A stretch of DNA of 64,000 nucleotides. Source: Bacteroidota bacterium. GTDB taxonomy: Bacteria > Bacteroidota > Bacteroidia > Cytophagales > Cyclobacteriaceae. The DNA is taken from positions 124,001 through 188,000 of the forward strand of contig JACPVX010000041.1 in the NCBI GenBank assembly GCA_016191555.1, in the 5' to 3' direction. Of this stretch, positions 9,216-19,400 are shown one piece after another. The position numbers were made by a program, and so were the translations under genes. The notes under the pieces were generated by a model. It did not search any database. It saw only the letters and a program-made list of their open reading frames with translations, and was not told where the DNA came from. The stretch's first letter is position 1; every line of letters starts with the position of its first letter.

Positions 9216-12029
9216 ATGCCAAGAGATCGCAGCATTCGCTCAGTACTCATTATCGGAAGCGGCCCTATTATTATCGGCCAAGCATGTGAATTTGATTATG
9301 CCGGTTCACAGGCATCGCGATCCTTGCGGGAAGAGGGAATTGAAGTAATTCTGATCAACTCCAATCCGGCAACTATCATGACAGACAAAGTGACAGCCGA
9401 TCATGTGTACCTAAAGCCGCTGGAGAAAAAATACATTCGCGAGATTCTTGAAAAGCACCATGTAGATGCGGTGTTACCCACAATGGGTGGCCAAACTGCG
9501 CTCAATCTCTGCATTGACTGCGATAAGGCAGGTATTTGGGAGCACTACGGTGTGAAAATTATAGGTGTCGATATTAAAGCCATCGAAACCACCGAAGACC
9601 GCGAGAAATTCCGTCTGAAAATGTTGGAGCTAAATGTGGGCGTTTGTAAGGGCGCCACGGCTACTTCGTTTTTGAAAGGAAAAGAGATTGCACAGGAAAT
9701 TGGATTCCCGTTGGTGATTCGTCCGTCTTTCACACTGGGAGGAACGGGTGGTGGATTTGTACAAAAAGCAGAGGACTTCGACCATGCCTTGAATCGCGGC
9801 TTGCAAGCTTCGCCCATCCACGAAGTGTTGGTAGAGCAAAGCATCATGGGATGGAAGGAATACGAGTTGGAATTGTTGCGCGATGGAATTGGCAACGTAA
9901 TCATCATCTGCTCCATCGAAAACTTCGACCCGATGGGTATCCACACAGGCGACTCCATCACGGTTGCCCCTGCCATGACTTTGCCTGATACGGTATATCA
10001 ACGCATGCGCGACCTGGCTATCAAAATGATGAATGGCATTGGCAAATTTGCCGGAGGTTGCAACGTGCAGTTCTCTGTCAATCCAGAAAATGACGACATC
10101 ATCGGTATTGAAATTAACCCACGCGTGTCAAGATCATCCGCCCTTGCTTCAAAAGCAACGGGATATCCGATCGCAAAAATTGCTGCGAAGCTGGCGATTG
10201 GCTACAACTTAGATGAGTTGAATAATGCCATTACCGGAACTACAACAGCCTACTTTGAACCTGCACTAGATTATGTTATTGTAAAAATCCCTCGCTGGAA
10301 CTTCGATAAATTCCCGGGAGCCGATCGCAAACTAGGTCTTCAAATGAAATCGGTGGGCGAGGTAATGGGAATCGGAAGAAATTTTCAGGAAGCATTACAA
10401 AAAGCGTGTCAGAGTTTAGAGATCAGAAGAAATGGTCTTGGTGCCGATGGTAAAGAACTAACGAAGCAAGCGGACATACTTTATAGTTTAGAACATCCAA
10501 GTTGGAATCGACTGTTTCATGTGTATGATGCCATGAAGTTGGGCATCTCCATGAAAACCATTCACAACCTGACAAAAATCGACAAGTGGTTTTTGGAACA
10601 AATTTGGGATTTGATCGAGTTGGAAAATGAAATTGAGAAGTATAAGTTAGATACCATTCCTGTTTCGTTGATGCGCACAGCAAAAGAAAAAGGATATGCC
10701 GATCGCCAGCTCGCTCACTTAATGGATTGCCTTGAAAGCGAAGTGCACCTGAAGCGCAGAGAAATGGGAATCAACCGCGTATTCAAATTAGTAGATACTT
10801 GTGCGGCTGAGTTTGAAGCGAAGACTCCTTACTTTTACTCCACTTTCGATTCTGAAAACGAATCTGTTTCCTCCGATCGCAAAAAAGTGATTGTCTTGGG
10901 CTCCGGCCCTAATCGTATCGGTCAAGGAATTGAATTCGACTATTCTTGTGTGCATGGAATTCTGGCAGCGAAAGAATGCGGCTATGAAGCCATCATGATC
11001 AACTGCAATCCGGAAACAGTTTCTACCGACTTTGATATTGCCGATAAGTTGTACTTCGAACCGGTATTCTGGGAGCATCTGTGGGATATTATTCAATTTG
11101 AAAAACCGGTCGGTGTTATCGTTCAGCTAGGAGGCCAAACTGCCTTGAAGTTGGCTGAGAAATTGGAGAAATATGGCGTTCGGATTTTGGGCACCTCCTA
11201 CGAAGCGTTGGACTTAGCCGAAGATCGCGGAAGCTTCTCTACTCTATTAAAAGATTTGAGCATTCCTTATCCGGAGTTTGGCGTTGCCCGCGATGCCGAT
11301 GAGGCGTTAGAGGTTTCAAAAACAATCGGATTCCCGTTGTTGGTTCGTCCCTCATACGTATTGGGCGGACAAAGCATGAAGATTGTGATTAACGAAACTG
11401 AACTCGAAAATCACATCATCGATATTTGGAAACACTTGCCTGAAAACAAAGTATTGCTCGATCACTTTTTGGAAGGTGCTATTGAAGCCGAAGCTGATGC
11501 CATTTGTGATGGCGAAGATGTGTACATCATCGGTATCATGCAGCACATTGAGCCTGCTGGCATTCACTCGGGAGATTCATACGCAGTATTGCCCCCTTAC
11601 AACTTGGGCGACTTTGTGATGAAACAAATTGAAAGCTACACCAAGCGCATTGCCATCGCCTTAAAAACAGTAGGGCTTATCAATATTCAATTCGCGATTA
11701 AAAATGACAAGGTGTATATCATTGAGGCAAACCCACGCGCTTCACGCACCGTGCCTTTCATTTGCAAAGCGTATGATGAGCCTTATGTAAATTATGCTAC
11801 CAAAGTAATGTTGGGCGAAAAGAAAGTGAAAGACTTTACCTTCAACCCTACTAAGAAAGGGTATGCCATTAAAGTGCCAGTGTTCTCCTTCAGCAAATTC
11901 CCGGAAGTAAATAAAGAGCTAGGCCCGGAAATGAAATCGACCGGAGAAGCGATTTACTTCATCGATGATTTGATGGATGATTACTTCCTGAATATTTACA
12001 ATGAAAGGAATCTTTATCTAAGCAAGTAG
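9216..12029 (+). CDS. carB: Carbamoyl-phosphate synthase large subunit, without C-terminal allosteric domain
   Basis: CarB makes carbamoyl phosphate from bicarbonate, ammonia and two ATP for pyrimidine and arginine synthesis. The two homologous carboxyphosphate/carbamate synthetase halves are clear: GSGPIIIGQACEFDYAGSQ near the N-terminus and LGSGPNRIGQGIEFDYSC near residue 565. Each is followed by an ATP-grasp domain (VLVEQSIMGWKEYELE; LLDHFLEGAIEAEADA). At 937 residues it stops where the MGS-like allosteric domain (about 130 residues in the 1073-residue E. coli protein) would begin; the ORF ends cleanly before a terminator, so this is not a truncation artefact. carA is not in the window. 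The ATG at 9216 gives the conserved MPRDRSIRSVLIIGSGP start. Confidence 0.96.
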   Translation: MPRDRSIRSVLIIGSGPIIIGQACEFDYAGSQASRSLREEGIEVILINSNPATIMTDKVTADHVYLKPLEKKYIREILEKHHVDAVLPTMGGQTALNLCIDCDKAGIWEHYGVKIIGVDIKAIETTEDREKFRLKMLELNVGVCKGATATSFLKGKEIAQEIGFPLVIRPSFTLGGTGGGFVQKAEDFDHALNRGLQASPIHEVLVEQSIMGWKEYELELLRDGIGNVIIICSIENFDPMGIHTGDSITVAPAMTLPDTVYQRMRDLAIKMMNGIGKFAGGCNVQFSVNPENDDIIGIEINPRVSRSSALASKATGYPIAKIAAKLAIGYNLDELNNAITGTTTAYFEPALDYVIVKIPRWNFDKFPGADRKLGLQMKSVGEVMGIGRNFQEALQKACQSLEIRRNGLGADGKELTKQADILYSLEHPSWNRLFHVYDAMKLGISMKTIHNLTKIDKWFLEQIWDLIELENEIEKYKLDTIPVSLMRTAKEKGYADRQLAHLMDCLESEVHLKRREMGINRVFKLVDTCAAEFEAKTPYFYSTFDSENESVSSDRKKVIVLGSGPNRIGQGIEFDYSCVHGILAAKECGYEAIMINCNPETVSTDFDIADKLYFEPVFWEHLWDIIQFEKPVGVIVQLGGQTALKLAEKLEKYGVRILGTSYEALDLAEDRGSFSTLLKDLSIPYPEFGVARDADEALEVSKTIGFPLLVRPSYVLGGQSMKIVINETELENHIIDIWKHLPENKVLLDHFLEGAIEAEADAICDGEDVYIIGIMQHIEPAGIHSGDSYAVLPPYNLGDFVMKQIESYTKRIAIALKTVGLINIQFAIKNDKVYIIEANPRASRTVPFICKAYDEPYVNYATKVMLGEKKVKDFTFNPTKKGYAIKVPVFSFSKFPEVNKELGPEMKSTGEAIYFIDDLMDDYFLNIYNERNLYLSK

Positions 12030-12046
12030 AGGAAGATGATCAAAAG

Positions 12047-12078
12047 AAAAAGGCCGGATTTTAAATCTGGCCTTTTTT
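12047..12078. terminator. Terminator after carB, probably bidirectional
   Basis: A roughly 10-bp stem (AAAGGCCGGA with TCTGGCCTTT, one G-T pair) has an AT loop and is flanked by A and T runs on both sides. It lies between convergent carB and the TerB-like gene and could serve both. Confidence 0.85.
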
Positions 12079-12086
12079 ATGAACTG

Positions 12087-12506
12087 TTAGTTATCGGTTT
12101 TCACCCCAAATAGCAAGAATTCTTTTCCGTGAAGGATTTTATTCAACTCGCGCTGGGTTTTCATAATATCATCCAGCGAAAGTTTGAGTTCATTATTATA
12201 GATTTTGTAGATTAACGCCCATTCTTCTTTATCCATAAACCCATCGGAATTGGCAATTACACACATCCATGAAATGGAGCGGATCATTTTGGCCGTTTCT
12301 AGTTTGCGTAACCCAATCAGGCATTCTTTATAGATCGATGCAGAATCTTTTGATTTAAACAGATGAAGGTCGGCTTCAAACTTCTCCTCATTAAACCCTT
12401 CGGCTTTAATCATCTTCTTGCCCAGAAGCAGCTCCTTCTCATTCACCTTGCCATCGGCACAGATGAGAAGATAGTATAAACCCGTGAGGGTAGAGTTGTA
12501 ATCCAT
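12087..12506 (-). CDS. TerB-like helical protein
   Basis: This small 139-residue protein is all-alpha in appearance. It shows the two acidic repeat motifs of the TerB/DjlA N-terminal family: CADGKVNEKELLLGKKM near residue 16 and ANSDGFMDKEEWALIYKIY near residue 85. TerB-like domains may bind divalent metal or serve as interaction modules; a tellurite role is not implied. It is a single minus-strand gene, convergent with carB, with no signal peptide. The fold assignment is moderate and the function is unknown. Confidence 0.6.
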   Translation of the reverse strand: MDYNSTLTGLYYLLICADGKVNEKELLLGKKMIKAEGFNEEKFEADLHLFKSKDSASIYKECLIGLRKLETAKMIRSISWMCVIANSDGFMDKEEWALIYKIYNNELKLSLDDIMKTQRELNKILHGKEFLLFGVKTDN

Positions 12507-12590
12507 TTGGGGTGGTTAGGAATTTTGCCGCGCAAATTAGGCAAAATCCTTAAAATTTAAATTTTCCCCGTTCATAAAAACGTTGGATTC

Positions 12591-15047
12591 CTACTCCCTC
12601 CTAAGTGATTTTATCGGATTTACGATGGCAGCCTTTATGGACTGATAGCTAACCGTTATCCAGGCAATAAGTAAGGCCACCAAACCCGCCAACAAAAAAG
12701 ACCCCACTCCCAATTCCATCCGATAGGCAAAACTGTTAAGCCATTCCGACATCATCCACCAAGCGACTGGCACTGCCAAAACGAACGCTAGTACGACTAA
12801 TTTTGTAAAGTCTTTCGATAGCAATACAATTACTCCACCCACGGAAGCACCCAACACTTTGCGAATACCAATTTCTTTGGTTCGCAGGCTTGCGGTATAC
12901 GCGGATAAACCAAACAATCCCACGCACGCAATCAAAATGGCTAAACCTGAAAATACCGAAAGCAATTTGCCTGACCGTTTCTCTTCGCGATAACCTTGAT
13001 CCAGATTATCATCTAAGAATTGGTATTTGAAAGGCTGCCCTGGCACTAGCTCTTTCCAGAGGTTCTCAATTTGTGACACGGCTTGCGTGGTAGTACCTGG
13101 CCGCAGCTTGATCGCAACAAAGGCATTATTGACACGCCCAAAGGCTTCCTGACTGTAAATAACTAGTGGCGTGATTTCATCGCGCAGCGACTGAAAGTGA
13201 AAGTTCTTAACCACTCCTAAAACAGTGAAGAACTTGGTGGTGGTAGTTCCATCATTGTTTTGCTGCACGCTGGAAAGACGCTTCCCTACCGGATCACTCA
13301 CTCCCATCGTTTTTACAGCAGTTTCATTGAGCAAAACGTAAAGTGAATCATCCGTTGCTTTTGAAAAACTGCGACCTTCTTTTAATTCAAAGTGCATAAC
13401 ATCGACCAGTTCATCGTCAATCACCATCGACTTCACCGTCAGGATATCGCTCGATCCTTCCGGCTGAAACTGATCGCCAAACACATCATCGCGATTCCCA
13501 ATTCGAGCACTGCTTCCGGCTGCCGCCAACACCGAGGGCATTAGTTTAATCTGCTCGATAAATGCTTCTGTTTTCTTTTCCAATACAAAGGCACGCTCGA
13601 CCATGACAACCTGCTCTTTATCAAATCCTAAATTTTTGCTTTGCATGAACTGCATCTGTCGATTCACCACCACGGTGCCAACAATCAAAATAATGGAAAT
13701 CATAAATTGGAACACCACCAATCCATTTCGTAACCACGCTCCCCTGTTGCTCCCAGAAAAATTTCCCTTCATCACCACAGCCGGATTGTAACTGCTCAAC
13801 ACAAATGCCGGATACAATCCAGCCATTATCCCGACAAAAACTGCAACGGCTACTAAGCCAAGGATAGCTTTGGCGCTGAATTCAAATAGCAGTTGTTTTT
13901 CAATGAGGTCGTTGAAAAATGGTAACGCCACCAAAGAAAATGATAAAGCCAAGAGCGTAGCAAAAACAGAAAGCAAGACTGACTCTGTCAAAAACTGAAA
14001 CACCAATTGGTTTTTTACCGAGCCCATCACTTTACGCACGCCTACTTCGCGGGCACGCTCGGCCGAACGAGCCGTTGCTAAATTCATAAAGTTGATACAT
14101 GCTATGATTAAAATTAGCACGGCTACAAAAGAGAGGATGTAGATGTAGCGAATATTTCCACTGGTTGTAATAGTAGATTCTAAATTGGTAGGATCTAAGT
14201 GAATGGACGCAAGCGGCTGCAGAAAATAGCGATAGCCGTTGCCTGCTTTTTTATATTCTTCCCATGATTTCCCCAAGTCATGCTCAATTTGACCTGCTGC
14301 ATAGGTGTCCACCATTTTAGGAAATTTGGCTTCGAGCGATTTAGCATCTGCATCCGGTTTTAATTTAATGTAGGTATGCGAATCGAACGTGGTGTAGTTT
14401 TCAGCATTAATAAACTGGCGGAATTGCGGGCCTGCAACCGAACCTAAAAAATCAAAACGCAAATGCGATGGGCCGGGCAGTTCTTTGAAAACGCCAGATA
14501 CTTTCATTTCGCCAAAATCTCCACCTAATATTTTTCCGATGGGTTCATCTTCACCAAAATATTTGTGTGCTATCGCTGCTGAAATCACCACCTGATTAGG
14601 CATGGCCAGTGCTGTATTTTTATCTCCTTTAACCAACTCCAGATCAAAAAAATGAAAGAACGAAGAGTCGCCTTGCAAAAAGTAATCTTCTTCAAACGAC
14701 TTTATTTCTGTTTCACTGGCTTTATAAGTGACTACCAGATTTTTGTTTGGACCAAACAAATGCATCACGCGCTCTACTTCAGGAAAATCTTGTTGAATGG
14801 ATTTCGCAAAAGAATGGGGCACCACTGAATAGTACGTTTTATGATTAGGATATTTTCGCTCCAAAACCATTTTATAGACACGGGCGCCTTCCGGAAAGAA
14901 TTTATCATACGACAATTCATGGCTAACGTACAGTAGAATGAGTACACAGGCCGCAATGCTAACGGCCAGGCCGAGCACATTAATGGTGGTATACACCCGC
15001 TGCTTCAATAGGCTGCGAATGGCGATTTTAAGGTAGTTTCGAATCAT
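12591..15047 (-). CDS. MacB/FtsX-type ABC transporter permease
   Basis: This 818-residue protein has a first membrane helix at about residues 20-42, a MacB-type periplasmic core domain, then three helices of a first FtsX domain (from about 295). A second periplasmic core domain (about 470-660) and a C-terminal FtsX domain (from about 695, with GLSAYTASLRTKEIGIRKVLGAS) follow. This duplicated layout is the common Bacteroidota permease that works with a separate LolD/MacB-like ATPase in mechanotransmission-type export or efflux. No ATPase gene lies next to it here, so the partner is encoded elsewhere. Transcription is monocistronic. Confidence 0.9.
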   Translation of the reverse strand: MIRNYLKIAIRSLLKQRVYTTINVLGLAVSIAACVLILLYVSHELSYDKFFPEGARVYKMVLERKYPNHKTYYSVVPHSFAKSIQQDFPEVERVMHLFGPNKNLVVTYKASETEIKSFEEDYFLQGDSSFFHFFDLELVKGDKNTALAMPNQVVISAAIAHKYFGEDEPIGKILGGDFGEMKVSGVFKELPGPSHLRFDFLGSVAGPQFRQFINAENYTTFDSHTYIKLKPDADAKSLEAKFPKMVDTYAAGQIEHDLGKSWEEYKKAGNGYRYFLQPLASIHLDPTNLESTITTSGNIRYIYILSFVAVLILIIACINFMNLATARSAERAREVGVRKVMGSVKNQLVFQFLTESVLLSVFATLLALSFSLVALPFFNDLIEKQLLFEFSAKAILGLVAVAVFVGIMAGLYPAFVLSSYNPAVVMKGNFSGSNRGAWLRNGLVVFQFMISIILIVGTVVVNRQMQFMQSKNLGFDKEQVVMVERAFVLEKKTEAFIEQIKLMPSVLAAAGSSARIGNRDDVFGDQFQPEGSSDILTVKSMVIDDELVDVMHFELKEGRSFSKATDDSLYVLLNETAVKTMGVSDPVGKRLSSVQQNNDGTTTTKFFTVLGVVKNFHFQSLRDEITPLVIYSQEAFGRVNNAFVAIKLRPGTTTQAVSQIENLWKELVPGQPFKYQFLDDNLDQGYREEKRSGKLLSVFSGLAILIACVGLFGLSAYTASLRTKEIGIRKVLGASVGGVIVLLSKDFTKLVVLAFVLAVPVAWWMMSEWLNSFAYRMELGVGSFLLAGLVALLIAWITVSYQSIKAAIVNPIKSLRRE

Positions 15048-15188
15048 GATTTGGGTGATAAGAAGATTACTTTCAGACGATAATTACCCGCGCTTTGTTG
15101 AAAAGTTACGCAATTAGGGTCTATCAATTTTACAAAAGGCGTATTTCAACCCTCAGAGGCGCTATTGCGAGTCGATTTGTCAACTCAT

Positions 15189-15216
15189 TTTGATGTTCCA
15201 TAAAACTTTATCTTTG
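15189..15216 (+). promoter_or_regulatory. Candidate promoter for DUF4834-dapF
   Basis: TATCTTTG at 15209-15216 is a perfect TAnnTTTG minus-7 box. TTTG at 15189-15192 lies 16 bp upstream as a minus-33 box. The ATG of the DUF4834 gene is 20 bp downstream. Confidence 0.6.
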
Positions 15217-15236
15217 CCTTCTCAGTTGTAACACTT

Positions 15237-15440
15237 ATGCTACGATTTTTAATTATTACGGGGCTGATTTCCTACATTCTGTATAAAGTGGGTGGATTTT
15301 TCTTTCGAATGGGCGCGGCTTCACAAACCAGAAATTATCCTCCACGTCAGCCGCAAACAGACTTTCAACAGCCTAAAAAGGAAAAGAAAGGCGGCTCCAT
15401 TAAGGGTGGTGAATATGTGGATTACGAAGAAGTGAAATAA
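15237..15440 (+). CDS. DUF4834 family small membrane protein
   Basis: A 67-residue protein has one N-terminal membrane helix (about residues 3-24), followed by a polar tail rich in Pro, Gln and Lys that ends in GGEYVDYEEVK. This matches the short DUF4834 family of Bacteroidota. It is followed after 2 bp by dapF, so the two are co-transcribed. The role is unknown; the conserved acidic C-terminus suggests an interaction tail. Confidence 0.8.
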   Translation: MLRFLIITGLISYILYKVGGFFFRMGAASQTRNYPPRQPQTDFQQPKKEKKGGSIKGGEYVDYEEVK

Positions 15441-15442
15441 CC

Positions 15443-16216
15443 GTGAGAATACCTTTCTTCAAATACGAGGCAACCGGAAATGATTTTGTGATTATCGATA
15501 ATCGCAAAAAAGAATATTCATTTTCTACTGAGCAGGTAAAAAAAATCTGTGACCGAAAATTTGGAATTGGCGCTGACGGACTAATGCTGTTAGAACCACA
15601 CCCTTATTTAGATTTTAATTTAATTTATTTCAATAGCGATGGAACCTCCAGTTTATGCGGCAATGGAAGTCGCGCAGCTGTAGCATTGGCCGCATCGCTT
15701 CAAATCGTCAAAGGTAAAACTCAATTCAATGCCTACGATGGAGCCCATGAGGCAACTCTTTTGGCGGACCGAACCGTGCGGTTAAAAATGAATAATGTGC
15801 AAAATGTAAAACCCCTGCCAACGGGAGTTTTCCTAAATACAGGTTCGCCTCATTTTATTCAGATAGTGAAGGATGTGGAGCGGTTTCCTGTTAATGAGGC
15901 AGGAAGAAAAATTCGCCATAGCGAAAATTTTAGGCCGGATGGCACCAATGCCAATTTCATTCAATTACTGCACAACAATACCATATTTGTTCGCACCTAC
16001 GAGCGCGGTGTGGAAGATGAAACATTATCGTGCGGCACTGGAGTAACAGCCGCTGCCTTGGCCGCCCATCTTGAAGGCTACGTCTCGCCTGTCAGAGTCA
16101 AAACGCTGGGCGGAGAACTTTCCGTTGAATTCACAGCAAATCCAGACGGGACATTTGCCAATATCTATCTGATTGGCCCCGCCAGAAGAGTTTTTGAGGG
16201 AGTGTTGGAGTTATAG
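15443..16216 (+). CDS. dapF: Diaminopimelate epimerase
   Basis: DapF converts LL- to meso-diaminopimelate for peptidoglycan and lysine synthesis. The 257-residue protein has the expected opening (FFKYEATGNDFVIID) and both catalytic cysteines: C72 in SSLCGNGSRA and C197 in TLSCGTGVTAAA. It starts at GTG 15443, 2 bp after the DUF4834 stop; no ATG gives the conserved N-terminus. It is slightly shorter than the 274-residue E. coli enzyme. lysA, the next step towards lysine, is also in the window (29317) but in a separate unit. Confidence 0.95.
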   Translation: MRIPFFKYEATGNDFVIIDNRKKEYSFSTEQVKKICDRKFGIGADGLMLLEPHPYLDFNLIYFNSDGTSSLCGNGSRAAVALAASLQIVKGKTQFNAYDGAHEATLLADRTVRLKMNNVQNVKPLPTGVFLNTGSPHFIQIVKDVERFPVNEAGRKIRHSENFRPDGTNANFIQLLHNNTIFVRTYERGVEDETLSCGTGVTAAALAAHLEGYVSPVRVKTLGGELSVEFTANPDGTFANIYLIGPARRVFEGVLEL

Positions 16217-16471
16217 TCTTATCCTTGCTTTCAAAACCAAAGTTTCATTTCGGTAAATACACCGAACGCTGATAAAACTAAGCCAATGAGTCATATTATG
16301 CGTAACTATACCTGCCAAAAAGGTATTTGAAAGCACTCTGGAACTATAATTGCACTTCGATTTCCTTAAATTTACCGCCCGGTAACAACTTTTGGCATTT
16401 AGTAGATCGCTGGCAGGCATCTGGTGAAAGCGTCAGGGATTGTGAAGGCTAACTTTCATTAAAATTCGTTT

Positions 16472-19400
16472 ATGTTAAAACTCATCGCCAAATTGTTTGG
16501 CACCAAGTCAGAAAAAGATATCAAGCGCATGATGCCCTTGGTAGAAGCTACCAAAAAGGAAGGAGAAAAGGTCACTTCTATTTCGAATGATGAATTACGG
16601 AACCTCACCCTTGCTATCCAATCTGAAATCAATACGAAACTCAGTGCTATTGATGGTCAGTTAGCTGATTTACACAAGCAAATCAACGATCAGCCCGATC
16701 TGGATATTAATGATAAAGAAGCCATCTTCAATCAAATCGATCAAATCGAAAAAGAACGCAACAAAGAACTTGAAAAAGTTCTGATTGATGTATTGCCCCG
16801 GGCATTTGCCATTGTACGCGAAACAGCCCGCAGATTTAAAGAAAACGAATATCTCGAAGTAACAGCCACCGACTTTGATCGCTTTCTTTCTGCCAAGCAT
16901 CAAAATATAAAAATTGTTGGGGACAAGGCACAATGGAGCCGCCAATGGATGGCTGCAGGCAACCTGATGACGTGGGACATGGTGCACTATGATGTACAAA
17001 TCATTGGTGGTATTGCCCTGCACGAAGGAAAAGTGGCCGAAATGGCAACGGGTGAAGGAAAAACCCTGGTTGCTACATTCCCTGCATTCTTAAATGCGCT
17101 TGCCAAGCGGGGTGTTCACATCGTTACCGTGAATGATTACCTCGCCAAACGCGATAGCGAATGGATGGGGCCGATCTTCCAATTCCACGGCCTCAATGTA
17201 GATTGTATTGATAAACACGAGCCGAATTCCGTAGCTCGTAGAAATGCATATCAAGCTGACATCTGCTACGGAACGAATAATGAATTTGGTTTTGACTACC
17301 TGCGTGATAACATGGCACGCGAACCGGAAGAATTAGTACAACGTGGCCACCACTATGCAATGGTCGATGAGGTGGACAGCGTTTTGATTGACGAAGCCCG
17401 TACTCCTCTTATTATTTCAGGACCGGTGCCTCGTGGCGATGAACACGAGTTTTATGATTTAAAACCACGCATCAACAAGTTGGTAGAAGCACAGAAGAAG
17501 TTGGTGAACCAATACCTCAACGATGCGAAGAAATTAATTTCAGAAGGTCAGGAGAAAGATGGTGGCCTCGCGCTCTTCCGCGCCTACCGAGCCATGCCGA
17601 AATACAAGCCGCTCATTAAAGCATTGAGCGAAATGGGTAACAAAGCCATTCTGCAAAAGACGGAAAACTATCACCTGCAAGACAACAAAAAAGAGATGCC
17701 AGTAGCGGATGCTCCTCTCTATTTTGTGATTGATGAAAAAGACAACAGCGTAGATCTTACCGAAAAAGGCATTGATCTGATTACCGGTGAAGGAGAAGAT
17801 GCGAGATTCTTTATCCTTCCGGAGATTGGCATTGAGTTGAATAAGATCGAAAAAGATTCAAGTCTTTCAGAAAACGACCGCTTCCAGAAAAAAGAAGAAC
17901 TCATCCGTGATTACACGACTAAGTCGCAGAGAATTCACAGCGTCAATCAACTTCTTAAAGCTTACACTTTATTCGAGCGCGATACCGAATACATTATCGT
18001 AGACGGCAAAGTAAAAATTGTAGATGAACAAACCGGCCGCGTATTGGATGGCCGCAGATACTCGGATGGTTTGCATCAAGCGATTGAAGCCAAAGAAAAC
18101 GTGAAGGTGGAAGACGCCACACAAACCTACGCTACCATTACCTTACAGAATTACTTCCGCATGTATCACAAACTGGCTGGTATGACCGGTACTGCTGAAA
18201 CGGAAGCAGGCGAATTGTGGGATATCTACAAATTGGATGTGGTGGTAATCCCAACCAACAAACCAACCACGCGAAAAGATCAGGATGACCTAGTATTCAA
18301 AACCACGCGCGAAAAATTCAATGCTGTGGTAGAAGAAATTGTGAAGTTAACCTCAGCAGGCAGACCGGTGCTAGTGGGTACTACTTCTGTAGAAATTTCC
18401 GAGCTCGTGAGCCGATTGCTGACGATGAAGAAAATCAAACATCAGGTTTTGAACGCGAAGCAACACCAACGCGAAGCGGAAATTGTAGCTGAAGCGGGTA
18501 AACCTGGCACCGTAACTATTGCGACTAACATGGCCGGTCGTGGTACGGATATTAAATTAACACCCGAATCAAGGGCGGCCGGAGGTTTGGCCATTATTGG
18601 TACAGAGCGCCACGAGTCACGAAGGGTTGACAGACAGTTGCGTGGTCGTTCTGGTCGTCAGGGCGATCCCGGTTCGTCAACATTCTACGTTTCGTTGGAA
18701 GACAACCTGATGCGTTTGTTCATGCCGGAGCGAATTGCCCGCATCATGGACCGCTTAGGTTTGAAAGAAGGCGAAGTGATTTCGCACTCTATGGTTACAA
18801 GTTCGATCGAACGCGCACAGAAAAAAGTAGAAGAAAACAACTTCGGCATCCGTAAGCGCTTGTTGGAGTACGACAACGTGATGAATTCACAGCGCGAAGT
18901 AATCTACAAACGCAGAAAGAATGCGTTGTTTGGCGAACGCCTGAAGTTGGATATTCTCACGATGCTTTACGACACTTGCAGTGAATTGGTAGGTAATGCC
19001 AAAGCCGGAGGCAGCTATGAGGAGTTCAAATTAAATGTATTGAGTACGCTGGGCATAGACTTCACATTAACTGCTGAAGAATTTGCAAAGTTGGATGCAG
19101 CCGTTGCGAGCGAAAACCTGTACGAAGAAACGCTGAAGCAATACAACCACAAAAATAAATTGGCAGCTGAAAAGTCGATGCCAATTGTTACGGATATCTT
19201 CCGAACACGGGGTGCTAACATTCAGGATATTTTAGTGCCATTTACGGATGGCGTTAAACAAATTGGTGTTGCGGCTAATTTGAAGAAGTGTATCGAAACT
19301 AAAAATGGCGAGTTGATCAAGGCAATGGAAAAGATGATTTCATTGGCTATTATAGATCAGCAATGGAAAGAACACTTGCGTGATATGGACGATTTGAAGC

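Noticed and set aside
9545-10001. Long minus-strand open frames inside carB (about 140 and 120 codons)
   Set aside because: They lie antisense to conserved ATP-grasp sequence and have the low-complexity composition expected of shadow frames. carB is plainly the real gene.
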